64,000 bases of DNA from Enterobacter sp. RIT418 (GTDB lineage Bacteria > Pseudomonadota > Gammaproteobacteria > Enterobacterales > Enterobacteriaceae). The stretch lies in contig NZ_QBJD02000005.1 in NCBI RefSeq assembly GCF_003057745.1, positions 186,001 through 250,000 of the forward strand, written 5' to 3'. A program made the position numbers and the translations under genes. Below, in pieces: positions 50,011 through 57,773 of the stretch (position 1 is the first letter of the stretch; each line of letters begins with the position of its first letter). Below the pieces are notes generated by a model. That model saw only the letters and a program-made list of their open reading frames with translations, ran no database searches and had not been told where the DNA came from.

Positions 50011-50278
50011 CCCAACTGCAACATTAAACGCTCTGCTCTGCGCCGGGGTGGTGATTACCCTGATGTTTTATCGTCGTGGTGATTCACGCCACCGTCCGTG
50101 GGTTTCGCGTTTCGCTTGGCTGATTACGGTCACTTACAGCGCTGTGCCGCTGGCTTATCTGTGTGGCATTTATCCTCATTCCTCATGGGCCACTATTGGG
50201 GCCAATATTATTTTCCTTTCCGTGCTGGTGGCCGTCAGAGGCAACGTTGCGCGCCTGGTTGATCATCTGAGGCACTAA
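50003..50278 (+). CDS. Second holin-like membrane protein
   Basis: 91 residues from the ATG at 50003; GTG 49997 adds two codons. MNDPTATLNALLCAGVVITL, then FAWLITVTYSAVPLAYLCGI and IGANIIFLSVLVAVRGNVAR are membrane segments of the small 3-TM phage holin group. It overlaps the first holin gene and abuts the endolysin start, so it may be a holin partner or antiholin. Confidence 0.8.
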   Translation: MNDPTATLNALLCAGVVITLMFYRRGDSRHRPWVSRFAWLITVTYSAVPLAYLCGIYPHSSWATIGANIIFLSVLVAVRGNVARLVDHLRH

Positions 50279-50907
50279 TGAACCAATCACAATTTCAAAA
50301 GGCGGCTGGGATAAGCGCCGAGTTAGCTGCGCGCTGGTTTCCGCATATCGACGCCGCTATGAAGGAATACGGCATCATCGCACCGCTTAATCAGGCCATG
50401 TTCATCGCACAGATGGGGCATGAGTCCGGCGGTTTCACCCGGCTGGTGGAAAACCTGAACTATGCGGCAGAAAACCTGGTACCTACGTTCGGCAAGCATC
50501 GCATTACTGAACAGCAAGCCTCCGCACTCGGCAGAACGGCAACACAACCGGCAAATCAGAAAGCGATAGCCAATCTGGTTTACGGCGGTGAGTGGGGCAA
50601 AAAGAACCTTGGCAACCAGGTTGCTGGTGATGGCTGGAAATATCGCGGCCGCGGCCTGAAGCAAATCACCGGGCTTAGCAATTACCGTAACTGTGGCCAC
50701 GCATTGAAGCTGGACCTTGTAACTCAGCCTGAACTGCTGGAACAGGATGAATATGCTGCTCGCTCAGCTGCATGGTTCTACGTCTCTCACGGATGCCTGC
50801 TCTACTCCGGCGACGTTGAGCACGTTACACGGCTTATCAACGGCGGTAAAAACGGCCTTGATGACCGTCGGCGTCGTTTTAATCAGGCAAAAGCCGTGCT
50901 GATGTGA
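50278..50907 (+). CDS. GH19-type endolysin
   Basis: 209 residues of the glycoside hydrolase 19 (chitinase-like) phage lysozyme type. The catalytic Glu49 is in MGHESGGF, and GDGWKYRGRGLKQITGLSNY and TRLINGGKNGLDDRRRRF follow the family. No signal peptide, so it depends on the holins. It cuts peptidoglycan sugar links. Confidence 0.93.
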   Translation: MNQSQFQKAAGISAELAARWFPHIDAAMKEYGIIAPLNQAMFIAQMGHESGGFTRLVENLNYAAENLVPTFGKHRITEQQASALGRTATQPANQKAIANLVYGGEWGKKNLGNQVAGDGWKYRGRGLKQITGLSNYRNCGHALKLDLVTQPELLEQDEYAARSAAWFYVSHGCLLYSGDVEHVTRLINGGKNGLDDRRRRFNQAKAVLM

Positions 50908-50914
50908 GGTCACT

Positions 50915-51184
50915 ATGGGGTTTGAAAATTCAATTGGTATCGCTGCAGCAGTCATTGCTGCCATCGCTGGCGCTTTCGGCCTGGGCCATATTCGCGGCAC
51001 CAGCAAAGCGGAAGCGAAAGCCGACCAGCAGCTCACCGAAGATAACGCAGCGGCAACGGTCGCAGCAGCAGAACGCCGGATAGAGACAACGAAAGAGGCC
51101 AGCAATGTACAGCAAACTGTTAACCATATGTCTGGTGACGATGTTGATCGCGAGCTGCGGGACAACTGGACCCGTAAAGGTTGA
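50915..51184 (+). CDS. Rz-like inner-membrane spanin
   Basis: 89 residues: one N-terminal membrane helix (IGIAAAVIAAIAGAFGLGHI) then a charged coiled coil (SKAEAKADQQLTEDNAAATV). Starts 8 bases after the endolysin stop and contains the start of the Rz1-like gene. Confidence 0.85.
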   Translation: MGFENSIGIAAAVIAAIAGAFGLGHIRGTSKAEAKADQQLTEDNAAATVAAAERRIETTKEASNVQQTVNHMSGDDVDRELRDNWTRKG

Positions 51185-51326
51185 GGTAGTGGACACGGCT
51201 TGCGACTGGGTTAAACCCATCTACGGAACGGATCACGACTGGGGGGGACTGAACAGGCAGACGAAGAAAGACATTCTGGCGCATAACAAAGCGTGGCAAG
51301 CAAACTGCCAAAAATATCAGCTTTGA
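51105..51326 (+). CDS. Rz1-like outer-membrane spanin lipoprotein
   Basis: 73 residues, begun inside the Rz-like gene in another frame and ending beyond it. Signal peptide with lipobox LIASC (Cys18). CDWVKPIYGTDHDWGGLNRQ occurs in many Rz1-type phage lipoproteins. With Rz it bridges and fuses the two membranes in the last step of lysis. Confidence 0.87.
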   Translation: MYSKLLTICLVTMLIASCGTTGPVKVEVVDTACDWVKPIYGTDHDWGGLNRQTKKDILAHNKAWQANCQKYQL

Positions 51327-51402
51327 ACTTCTAGGAGTGTGAGTTAAACGCAAAATTCATTGGGTAGGAATAAAAATATCATCATGAAAAAAGGAGGTTG
51401 GA

Positions 51403-51477
51403 ATGAAGTATAAACTGATCGTACTGGCGATTCTGTGTTCTCAGCTTACAGCATGTACCACTTTATACTATCGGTGA
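51403..51477 (+). CDS. Tiny lipoprotein (24 residues)
   Basis: ATG at 51403 with an excellent AAGGAGG 6 bases upstream. The product MKYKLIVLAILCSQLTAC (Cys18) then TTLYYR is a full signal peptide with a lipobox and only six residues after the Cys. It ends 4 bases before the next lipoprotein start. The form recalls colicin lysis lipoproteins, but function is unknown. Confidence 0.65.
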   Translation: MKYKLIVLAILCSQLTACTTLYYR

Positions 51478-51481
51478 TGCT

Positions 51482-51985
51482 ATGTTGAAGATGGTTGGTT
51501 GCATACTACCGCTCTTTCTCACAGGCTGTATTAACGTTTATGGGCCTGTTAAGGGAGGGCCAGAAACACAAAGTACATCGCAAAATGATGATGCGGCAGG
51601 AATGTCTGCTTCTTCTTCCATAATCAAAATTGGCAACCGCAAGCCTGATGAGCTGATCAGCGCGGTTCAACTTTATTATCAGAAAAAGGGGATGACTCTT
51701 GCTGTAAATGACCAAACCACTGGGATTATTGCAGCAGTTGGTGAGGGTGTTGAATTTGCCTCACTTATTCTTGATTGCTCAGAGGTTAAGCAGAGTCAAA
51801 ACATTCAGGAGCGTTATCGTGTAGTTACGCAGGTATGGAGTGCAGGAGAGGGATCTAATGTTTTAGTAACAGTTACAGGTACAGCTGGTCTCGTAGCTGC
51901 GGACGGGAATGATAAAGTCAAGCCAGTAGAATGCAAGAGTACAGGTACATTCGAAAAAGACCTTCTGGAGATGTTAAGAAAGTGA
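51482..51985 (+). CDS. Phage lipoprotein of unknown function
   Basis: 167 residues. Signal peptide with lipobox FLTGC (Cys16), a Ser/Gln-rich linker, then a globular domain with alternating strands (RYRVVTQVWSAGEGSNVLVT). Four bases after the tiny lipoprotein, so probably one unit with it. A surface change of the lysogen (for example exclusion) is possible but not shown. Confidence 0.7.
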   Translation: MLKMVGCILPLFLTGCINVYGPVKGGPETQSTSQNDDAAGMSASSSIIKIGNRKPDELISAVQLYYQKKGMTLAVNDQTTGIIAAVGEGVEFASLILDCSEVKQSQNIQERYRVVTQVWSAGEGSNVLVTVTGTAGLVAADGNDKVKPVECKSTGTFEKDLLEMLRK

Positions 51986-52293
51986 ATATTAGGTGTTTAC
52001 TCTGACCATGAAGTGCTTTAAAAATTTCCCTTCCGAACTGAAATCCAACACTTCGGAAGGGAGACCAAATCGGTCTTCGTTTCAAGGAGGCTCGGACTTT
52101 AAAGCAAAGCCGACGAGAAATCTCAGTTATAAGTTTAAATGCTTTATGCTGTGATTTATAAGTGATTACTAATTTCATTTGTTATAGTTGCGAATGTAAT
52201 CATTTGTTTTTTCTAACACGTCTACCAAAAATGAAGATGTGTACTAATTTCAATATACACAAGTGAATCGATATCTTTATCATTCGGCTGAAT
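51986..52293. other. Gene-free region with two hairpins
   Basis: CCCTTCCGAA (52028-52037) and TTCGGAAGGG (52052-52061) form a perfect 10-bp stem. It is followed at once by AGACC-AAATC(G)-GGTCT (52062-52076). The rest is AT-rich. The first hairpin lacks a T-run; a processing site or transcript end for the lipoprotein mRNA is possible. No convincing gene. Confidence 0.45.
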
Positions 52294-52382
52294 CCCCCTA
52301 TGCGGTGGGGCAAGCAGTCAGTGTTGTACGTAACGTTTGCGGATTTGCAGACTGTGGCAAATTCACCGGGAGGCACCCGGCA
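52294..52382 (+). ncRNA. Phage structured RNA element, copy 3
   Basis: 5' hairpin identical to copy 2 (CCCCCTATGCGGTGGGG) and the same 3' hairpin (52366-52380). In the middle GCAGTC (52314-52319) pairs with GACTGT (52350-52355). A strong terminator lies at 52457-52485, about 75 bases later, an arrangement like copy 1. It lies on the far side of the lysis genes from copies 1 and 2. Confidence 0.5.
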
Positions 52383-52456
52383 AATGAATGAAAGACTAAA
52401 GGAATAACTTAAAAATCGAGCTAAGTGTGATGTGCTACCTACTTACTGCAAGACTC

Positions 52457-52485
52457 AGCCAGTTCTGTCCGAACTGGCTTTTTTT
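52457..52485 (+). terminator. Strong terminator after RNA element copy 3
   Basis: AGCCAGTTC/GAACTGGCT with a TGTCC loop followed by seven Ts. Confidence 0.9.
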
Positions 52486-52556
52486 GTTCTTTCCAAAAAA
52501 GTCGCTAAATCCTGTAACATCATTTTGACCGCTTGATCCTGGAGACTTATCATTGT

Positions 52557-52817
52557 TCACATAGACCCAGCGTTCCGCTTAACCTTCGTAATAAACTTCT
52601 CTGTAATAGAAAGACCTTCAACGAGTTCTGAATCTATTACGGAAGTTCCGAATTGGCTTACCGTTTCTAGCAAAACTTCGTATGTCTTAATGAGATCCAT
52701 AAGTTTGGAAATCATCAGTTGGTCATGCCTGGAAGGCATGTGATGTGAAGCTGATGCTTGATGGACAATCCACTCAAGACCAGCCTTAATTTTTTCTATA
52801 TCATCATAATTATACAT
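52557..52817 (-). CDS. Small minus-strand hypothetical protein
   Basis: 86 residues (MYNYDDIEKIKAGLEWIVHQ and so on), helical, with a believable amino-acid mix. It is the only minus-strand gene between lysis and head modules, so it is probably a moron. The ribosome site is weak. No family recognised. Confidence 0.5.
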   Translation of the reverse strand: MYNYDDIEKIKAGLEWIVHQASASHHMPSRHDQLMISKLMDLIKTYEVLLETVSQFGTSVIDSELVEGLSITEKFITKVKRNAGSM

Positions 52818-53267
52818 AGTTCATAGGCTTAAATCCTCAAATCAAGATTTTTTGAGAAGAACGCATTATTTCTCATGAAAATAATTTATGAGTAAAGACA
52901 TTTATATTGCTCAAGGACTTGCTTTGTGGAAGCGGTAATGCATGTACCTTAAAATCTTGCTGCTACTTGCATATCCCTAGAGAGTGAGCTACGAGATAAG
53001 AACATCGCGTAGAAAAGAAGAACATTATGCAAAAATTTAAACTGATTGCTTTCTAGGCATCTTACAGCACGCAAAAAATTAAAGCTATAAACCAGTTCTT
53101 TTTGAAGAAAGAATAGTATCAACTTAGCTAGTGCCTATTCTGAACTCCAAAAAGTTAGCTGTTTGGAGATAAAATTATCCTTAGTGGCGGATAAACCTAC
53201 CAATGTCCTTATGACGGGATGAATGCTTAAAATTCGAATCATCTGAAAAGGTACTCCTGGCGATTTT
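52818..53267. other. AT-rich region before the packaging genes
   Basis: About 450 bases with no convincing open frame on either strand and no strong hairpin. Confidence 0.5.
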
Positions 53268-53300
53268 GAACACCGAGGGGGCGAGGACACGCGGAAAACG
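53268..53300. other. Candidate cos site
   Basis: GAGGGGGCGAGGACACGCGG followed by AAAACGGC lies about 110-130 bases before the small terminase gene. Lambda cosN (GGGGCGGCGACCTCGCGGG plus TTTTC, from memory) has a comparable GC-rich core and location. The phage has lambda-type terminase genes, so a cos site is expected nearby. The cleavage position cannot be set. Confidence 0.35.
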
Positions 53301-53407
53301 GCTAGTTTTTTGCATTTTATGGGTTTCATCATCATCCGTTTAACCTATTGATATTTCTGCCCTGAGAATTTGCAGGATGTCGAAATGACTATTTTTTGTT
53401 CACCATC

Positions 53408-53911
53408 ATGGATAACGAACTGAAAAATTTCCGGCTGAATATCACTCAGCTGGCAGCCATTACCGATCTACACCGTCAGACGGTCGCAGGCAAGCTTGCA
53501 AATGTTCAACCCGCACCCGGCAGCAATCCGAAACTCAAGCTTTATGCCATCACCGATATTTTGCGGGAGTTGCTGACAAGCACCACTCCGTCCGAGCTGG
53601 TGGACGTCGACAAAATGCTTCCCCCCGATCGTAAGGCCTGGTTTCAGTCGGAGCGTGAACGCCTCAAGTTTCAGCAGGAAACCGGGGAGCTGATCCCGGC
53701 ATCCGAAGTCACCAGAGAGTTTTCCTCCATGGCGAAAGCAATGGTTCAGGTGCTGGAAACGCTACCCGATATTCTTGAGCGCGACTGCGCGATGACCCCT
53801 GCTGCCGTTGTCAGGGTGCAGCAGGTTATTGACGATCTGCGCGATCAGATCGCCCTCAAAGTTGAGCAGGCCGACTCACCGGAACAGGAGGACATGCCAG
53901 AAGAGGAGTAA
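53408..53911 (+). CDS. Terminase small subunit (Nu1/DUF1441-like)
   Basis: 167 residues from the ATG at 53408; TTG 53396 is an in-frame alternative and neither has a good ribosome site. The N-terminal winged helix (LNITQLAAITDLHRQTVAGK) would bind cos DNA. A long helical C-terminal half ends in acidic residues. Four bases before the large subunit gene. Confidence 0.85.
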   Translation: MDNELKNFRLNITQLAAITDLHRQTVAGKLANVQPAPGSNPKLKLYAITDILRELLTSTTPSELVDVDKMLPPDRKAWFQSERERLKFQQETGELIPASEVTREFSSMAKAMVQVLETLPDILERDCAMTPAAVVRVQQVIDDLRDQIALKVEQADSPEQEDMPEEE

Positions 53912-53914
53912 TTC

Positions 53915-56032
53915 ATGCAACAGGCCACGGCAGCGGAAGTCAGGCGTAACGCTTCCGCCATTCTCAAAGCTCCTCGCCGTATGCCTGTGGCTGAGGCAGT
54001 ACAGAAATTTATGCGCGTCCCGATGGGGGCCGGTAACTCGATACCGTGGGATCCTGCCGTTGCCCCTTATGTGATTGAGCCGATGAACTGCCTGGCGATG
54101 CGTGAATACGATGCGGTGGTGTTTGTGGGTCCGGCGCGAACGGGTAAAACGATTGGCCTGGTTGATGGCTGGGTCGTCTACAACATCGTCTGCGATCCGT
54201 CGGATATGCTGGTCGTCCAGATGACGGAAGAGAAAGCCCGGGAACACTCAAAAAAGCGTCTGGCGCGAACCTTCCGCGTGAGTCCGGAGGTTGCTAAACG
54301 CCTGAGCCCGTTGCGGAACGACAACAACGTGCACGATCGGACGTTCCTGGCCGGTAACTATCTCAAGATTGGCTGGCCTTCCATCAACATCATGTCCTCG
54401 TCAGATTTTAAATGCGTGGCGCTGACGGACTATGACCGTTTCCCCGAGGATATTGACGGTGAGGGCGATGGTTTTACCCTGGCATCAAAGCGAACCACCA
54501 CCTTTATGTCCGCCGGTATGACCCTGGTGGAGTGTTCACCGGGTCGGGACATCCGCGACAGTAAATGGCGGCGCAAGTCTCCCCATGAGGCCCCGCCAAC
54601 GACTGGTGCGCTTTCTCTGTACAACCGTGGCGATCGCCGTCGCTGGTACTGGCCGTGCCCGCACTGCGATGAATATTTTCAGCCCGCGATGGAGGCGATG
54701 ACCGGCTACCGTGATGAACCGGATCCGGTAAAAGCCAGCGAGTCGGCCCATCTGCTTTGCCCGCATTGCAACGGCATTATCACGGCAGACAAAAAGCGCG
54801 AGCTGAACGGGGTGGGAGTCTGGTTGCGTGAAGGTCAGAGTATTGACCGTGACGGCAATATTTCCGGCGAGCCTCGCCGTTCGCGCATAGCATCGTTCTG
54901 GATGGAGGGACCCGCAGCCGCGTACCAGACCTGGGCGCAGCTGGTGTATAAGCTGCTGACCGCAGAGCAGGAGTACGAGGCCACCGGCAGCGAGGAGACC
55001 CTGAAGGCGGTAATCAATACCGACTGGGGTCTGCCGTACCTGCCGCGCTCTGCCAGCGAACAGCGACGCGCCGATGCGCTAATGTTGCGCGCAGAAGACT
55101 ACGGTAAACGCCTGGTCCCGCCAAAAGTACGTTTCCTGCTGGCGGCCGTCGACGTCCAGGGGGGAAAAAAGCGCCGTTTCGTCGTGCAGATTATCGGTTA
55201 TGGCGAAAACGGCGAGCGCTGGCTGGTGGACCGTTACAACATCCGCCAGTCCCTGCGCTGCAATGAGCATGGCGAGGCAGAGCCTGTTCACCCGGGGGCG
55301 TATCCGGAGGACTGGCAGCTGCTGGTCTCCGATGTGCTGGAAAAAACCTATGCACTGCAGTCTGACCCGGCGCGACGCATGCCGATACTGGCGATGGCCG
55401 TCGACAGCGGTGGTGAAGAGGGCGTGACCGACAACGCTTATAAATTCTGGCGCCAGTGTCGCCGTGATGGCATGGGCAAACGCGTTTATCTGGTCAAGGG
55501 CGACAGCACAAAACGCCAGAAAATCATCACCAAAACCCACCCGAACAATACCGAACGCAGCGACCGTCGCGCCGACGCGCGCGGAGAGGTGCCGGTGTAC
55601 CTGCTGCAGACCGACCTGCTTAAAGATCAGCTCAGCAACAATCTGGACCGTGAGACCCCCGGTGCTGGCTATATCCATTTTCCTGACTGGCTCGGGGAAT
55701 GGTTCTACGAGGAGCTGACCTACGAAGAGCGCGGCGCGGACGGAAAATGGCGCAAGCCAGGCAAGGGGGCCAACGAAGCTTTTGACCTGTTTTGCTATGC
55801 CCACGCCGTGGCGGTCCTGCGTGGCTACGAAAAAATACGTGACTGGGAAAAACCCCCGGTATGGGCTGAGCCACAGGATCTCAACCCAAATATTCATGAA
55901 GGGGAACGCCCCCGGGAGATAACAGTGAAAAAAACAATACCTGTTCAGTCGCCTGTCCAGGCTAAACCTGAAAAGGGCGCCGAACTCTCCGGCAGCTGGC
56001 TGGGCGCTTCCGGTAAAGGAGGCTGGCTGTGA
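53915..56032 (+). CDS. Terminase large subunit (lambda gpA family)
   Basis: 705 residues. ATPase Walker A GPARTGKT at 72-79. Further on are a Cys4 group (CPHCDEYF ... CPHCNG) and, in the C-terminal half, the RNase-H-like nuclease acidic positions (LLAAVDVQGGKKRR, MAVDSGGEEG). It packages DNA into the prohead and cuts cos. It overlaps the gpW gene by 4 bases. Confidence 0.95.
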   Translation: MQQATAAEVRRNASAILKAPRRMPVAEAVQKFMRVPMGAGNSIPWDPAVAPYVIEPMNCLAMREYDAVVFVGPARTGKTIGLVDGWVVYNIVCDPSDMLVVQMTEEKAREHSKKRLARTFRVSPEVAKRLSPLRNDNNVHDRTFLAGNYLKIGWPSINIMSSSDFKCVALTDYDRFPEDIDGEGDGFTLASKRTTTFMSAGMTLVECSPGRDIRDSKWRRKSPHEAPPTTGALSLYNRGDRRRWYWPCPHCDEYFQPAMEAMTGYRDEPDPVKASESAHLLCPHCNGIITADKKRELNGVGVWLREGQSIDRDGNISGEPRRSRIASFWMEGPAAAYQTWAQLVYKLLTAEQEYEATGSEETLKAVINTDWGLPYLPRSASEQRRADALMLRAEDYGKRLVPPKVRFLLAAVDVQGGKKRRFVVQIIGYGENGERWLVDRYNIRQSLRCNEHGEAEPVHPGAYPEDWQLLVSDVLEKTYALQSDPARRMPILAMAVDSGGEEGVTDNAYKFWRQCRRDGMGKRVYLVKGDSTKRQKIITKTHPNNTERSDRRADARGEVPVYLLQTDLLKDQLSNNLDRETPGAGYIHFPDWLGEWFYEELTYEERGADGKWRKPGKGANEAFDLFCYAHAVAVLRGYEKIRDWEKPPVWAEPQDLNPNIHEGERPREITVKKTIPVQSPVQAKPEKGAELSGSWLGASGKGGWL

Positions 56033-56244
56033 CGAAAGACGACATCCTGAGAACGTTGTTGATGGTTCGTCAGGCCTACCAGGATTCGCTGGACGGCAAG
56101 AGTATCTCCTTTACCGGGGTAAACGGCCGCGCCATTACCAACCACGATCCTAAAGCGCTGCGCGACGAGCTTGAATACTGGGAGCGGCGCTGGCGGACGG
56201 TTAACAGCCGCGGCGGATCGTACAAACTCGCTAACTTTCTGTAA
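56029..56244 (+). CDS. Head-tail connector gpW
   Basis: 71 residues from a GTG overlapping the terminase stop. ALRDELEYWERRWRTVNSRG is the gpW pattern; lambda gpW has 68 residues. It binds below the portal and is needed before tail joining. Confidence 0.9.
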   Translation: MTKDDILRTLLMVRQAYQDSLDGKSISFTGVNGRAITNHDPKALRDELEYWERRWRTVNSRGGSYKLANFL

Positions 56245-56252
56245 GGCGTTCT

Positions 56253-57773
56253 ATGGGCATTTTTGAAAAAACACTGGGTACGCTGGCGCCGGGGTGGGCG
56301 GCGGCACGTGCGCTGGATCGTCTCCGGCTCAATGCCTATGAAGCGGCAAGCGCGTCGCGCCTGCACAAAGCGAAAAAACAGAGCCAGTCAGCGGACACCT
56401 CGGTATTTGCCGCAGGCCAGTCCCTGCGGGAGCAGGCCCGCTGGCTTGATGAAAACCATGATCTGGTGATCGGCCTGTTCGACAAAATGGAAGACCGGGT
56501 TATCGGTGCCCACGGTATCCATGTTGAGCCCCAGCCCCTCGATCTGGAGGGAAACCTCCATTCCGATTTCGCCGGGCAGCTCTCGGCACTCTGGGCGGAG
56601 TGGTCCGTGCGTCCTGAAGTGACCGGCATGTTCACCCGCCCGGAAGCCGAGCGCCTGCTGCTGCGTTCAGCGCTGCGTGACGGGGAAGTGTTCACGCAGC
56701 TGGTCAGGGGGAATGTACCGGGCCTGCAGCATGCCACCCAGGTACCGTTCTCGCTGGAAATGCTGGAGGCGGATTTTGTGCCGTTCAACCTCAACAGCAC
56801 CGCCGGCCAGCAGGTGCGCCAGGGCATCATCGTTAACGAGTGGGGGCGACCCACCGGATACCGGGTTTACAAATATCATCCGGCAAACATGACGCGCTTC
56901 AGCGCCGACCTCAAAACCGTCTCTGCCGACAACATGCTTCACCTGGCGCAACGTAAGCGTCTGCACCAGCTGCGCGGTATCAGCCTGATCCACGGAGTCA
57001 TTACCCGGCTTTCGGACATTAAAGATTACGAAGAGAGCGAACGCGTGGCCGCCCGTATTGCCGCCGCGCTGGGGTTCTATATCAAGCGCGGTGATGCGCA
57101 GTCTCTTGGCGATGAAAATGAGTTTTCACCCCCTGGCGGCCAGCGTCACTACGATATCGCACCGGGCATGATTTATGACGATCTCAAACCCGGCGAGGAT
57201 TTGGGGATGGTCGAATCTAACCGGCCTAACGTCCATCTCTACGAGTTCAGAAACGGGCAGATGCGGGCCGTGGCCGCCGGAACGCGTGGCAGCTATTCCA
57301 GCATTGCCCGGGACTATAACGGCACCTACAGCTCCCAACGGCAGGAGCTGGTGGAGAGCTTCGAAGGGTACAACGTTCTGCAGCAATGGTTTGTCGGCCA
57401 GCACAGCCGCCCCGTTTACCGCGCATGGCTGGCGATGGCGCTACTGAGCGGTATACAGGTTCCGCCGGATGTGGATCCGAACTCTCTCTACAACGCACTT
57501 TATCTCGGGCCGGTGATGCCCTGGATTGATCCGGGGAAAGAGGCGAACGCCTGGAAGGCCATCGTGCGCGGAGGAGCGGGTACTGAAGCGGAATGGGCGC
57601 GTGCCCGGGGGAAAAACCCGCAGGAGGTTAAGCGCCAGCGCCTGCGTGAGACCGAATTTAACCGTAAACACGGGCTGGTGTTTGATTCCGACGCCGCCAA
57701 TGACAAAGGAGCGATGCCAGATGCAACGGCAAAACCAGACGATAAGCGGCGCGAGCCGGACGATGATGATTAA
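56253..57773 (+). CDS. Portal protein (lambda gpB family)
   Basis: 506 residues. RLNAYEAASASRLHKAKKQS at the start and YKYHPANMTRFSADLKTVSA, HLAQRKRLHQLRGISLIHGV and NGTYSSQRQELVESFEGYNV further on follow the lambda-type portal. The C-terminus is strongly acidic. The start of the capsid fusion gene lies 53 bases inside its 3' end. Confidence 0.95.
   Translation: MGIFEKTLGTLAPGWAAARALDRLRLNAYEAASASRLHKAKKQSQSADTSVFAAGQSLREQARWLDENHDLVIGLFDKMEDRVIGAHGIHVEPQPLDLEGNLHSDFAGQLSALWAEWSVRPEVTGMFTRPEAERLLLRSALRDGEVFTQLVRGNVPGLQHATQVPFSLEMLEADFVPFNLNSTAGQQVRQGIIVNEWGRPTGYRVYKYHPANMTRFSADLKTVSADNMLHLAQRKRLHQLRGISLIHGVITRLSDIKDYEESERVAARIAAALGFYIKRGDAQSLGDENEFSPPGGQRHYDIAPGMIYDDLKPGEDLGMVESNRPNVHLYEFRNGQMRAVAAGTRGSYSSIARDYNGTYSSQRQELVESFEGYNVLQQWFVGQHSRPVYRAWLAMALLSGIQVPPDVDPNSLYNALYLGPVMPWIDPGKEANAWKAIVRGGAGTEAEWARARGKNPQEVKRQRLRETEFNRKHGLVFDSDAANDKGAMPDATAKPDDKRREPDDDD

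Noticed and set aside
51918..52178. Minus-strand frame of 86 codons after the lipoprotein gene
   Set aside because: It runs through the perfect hairpin at 52028-52061 and into the lipoprotein gene; residue pattern is unconvincing.
55079..55897. Minus-strand frame of 272 codons inside the terminase gene
   Set aside because: No ribosome site and antisense to the conserved nuclease half of gpA.
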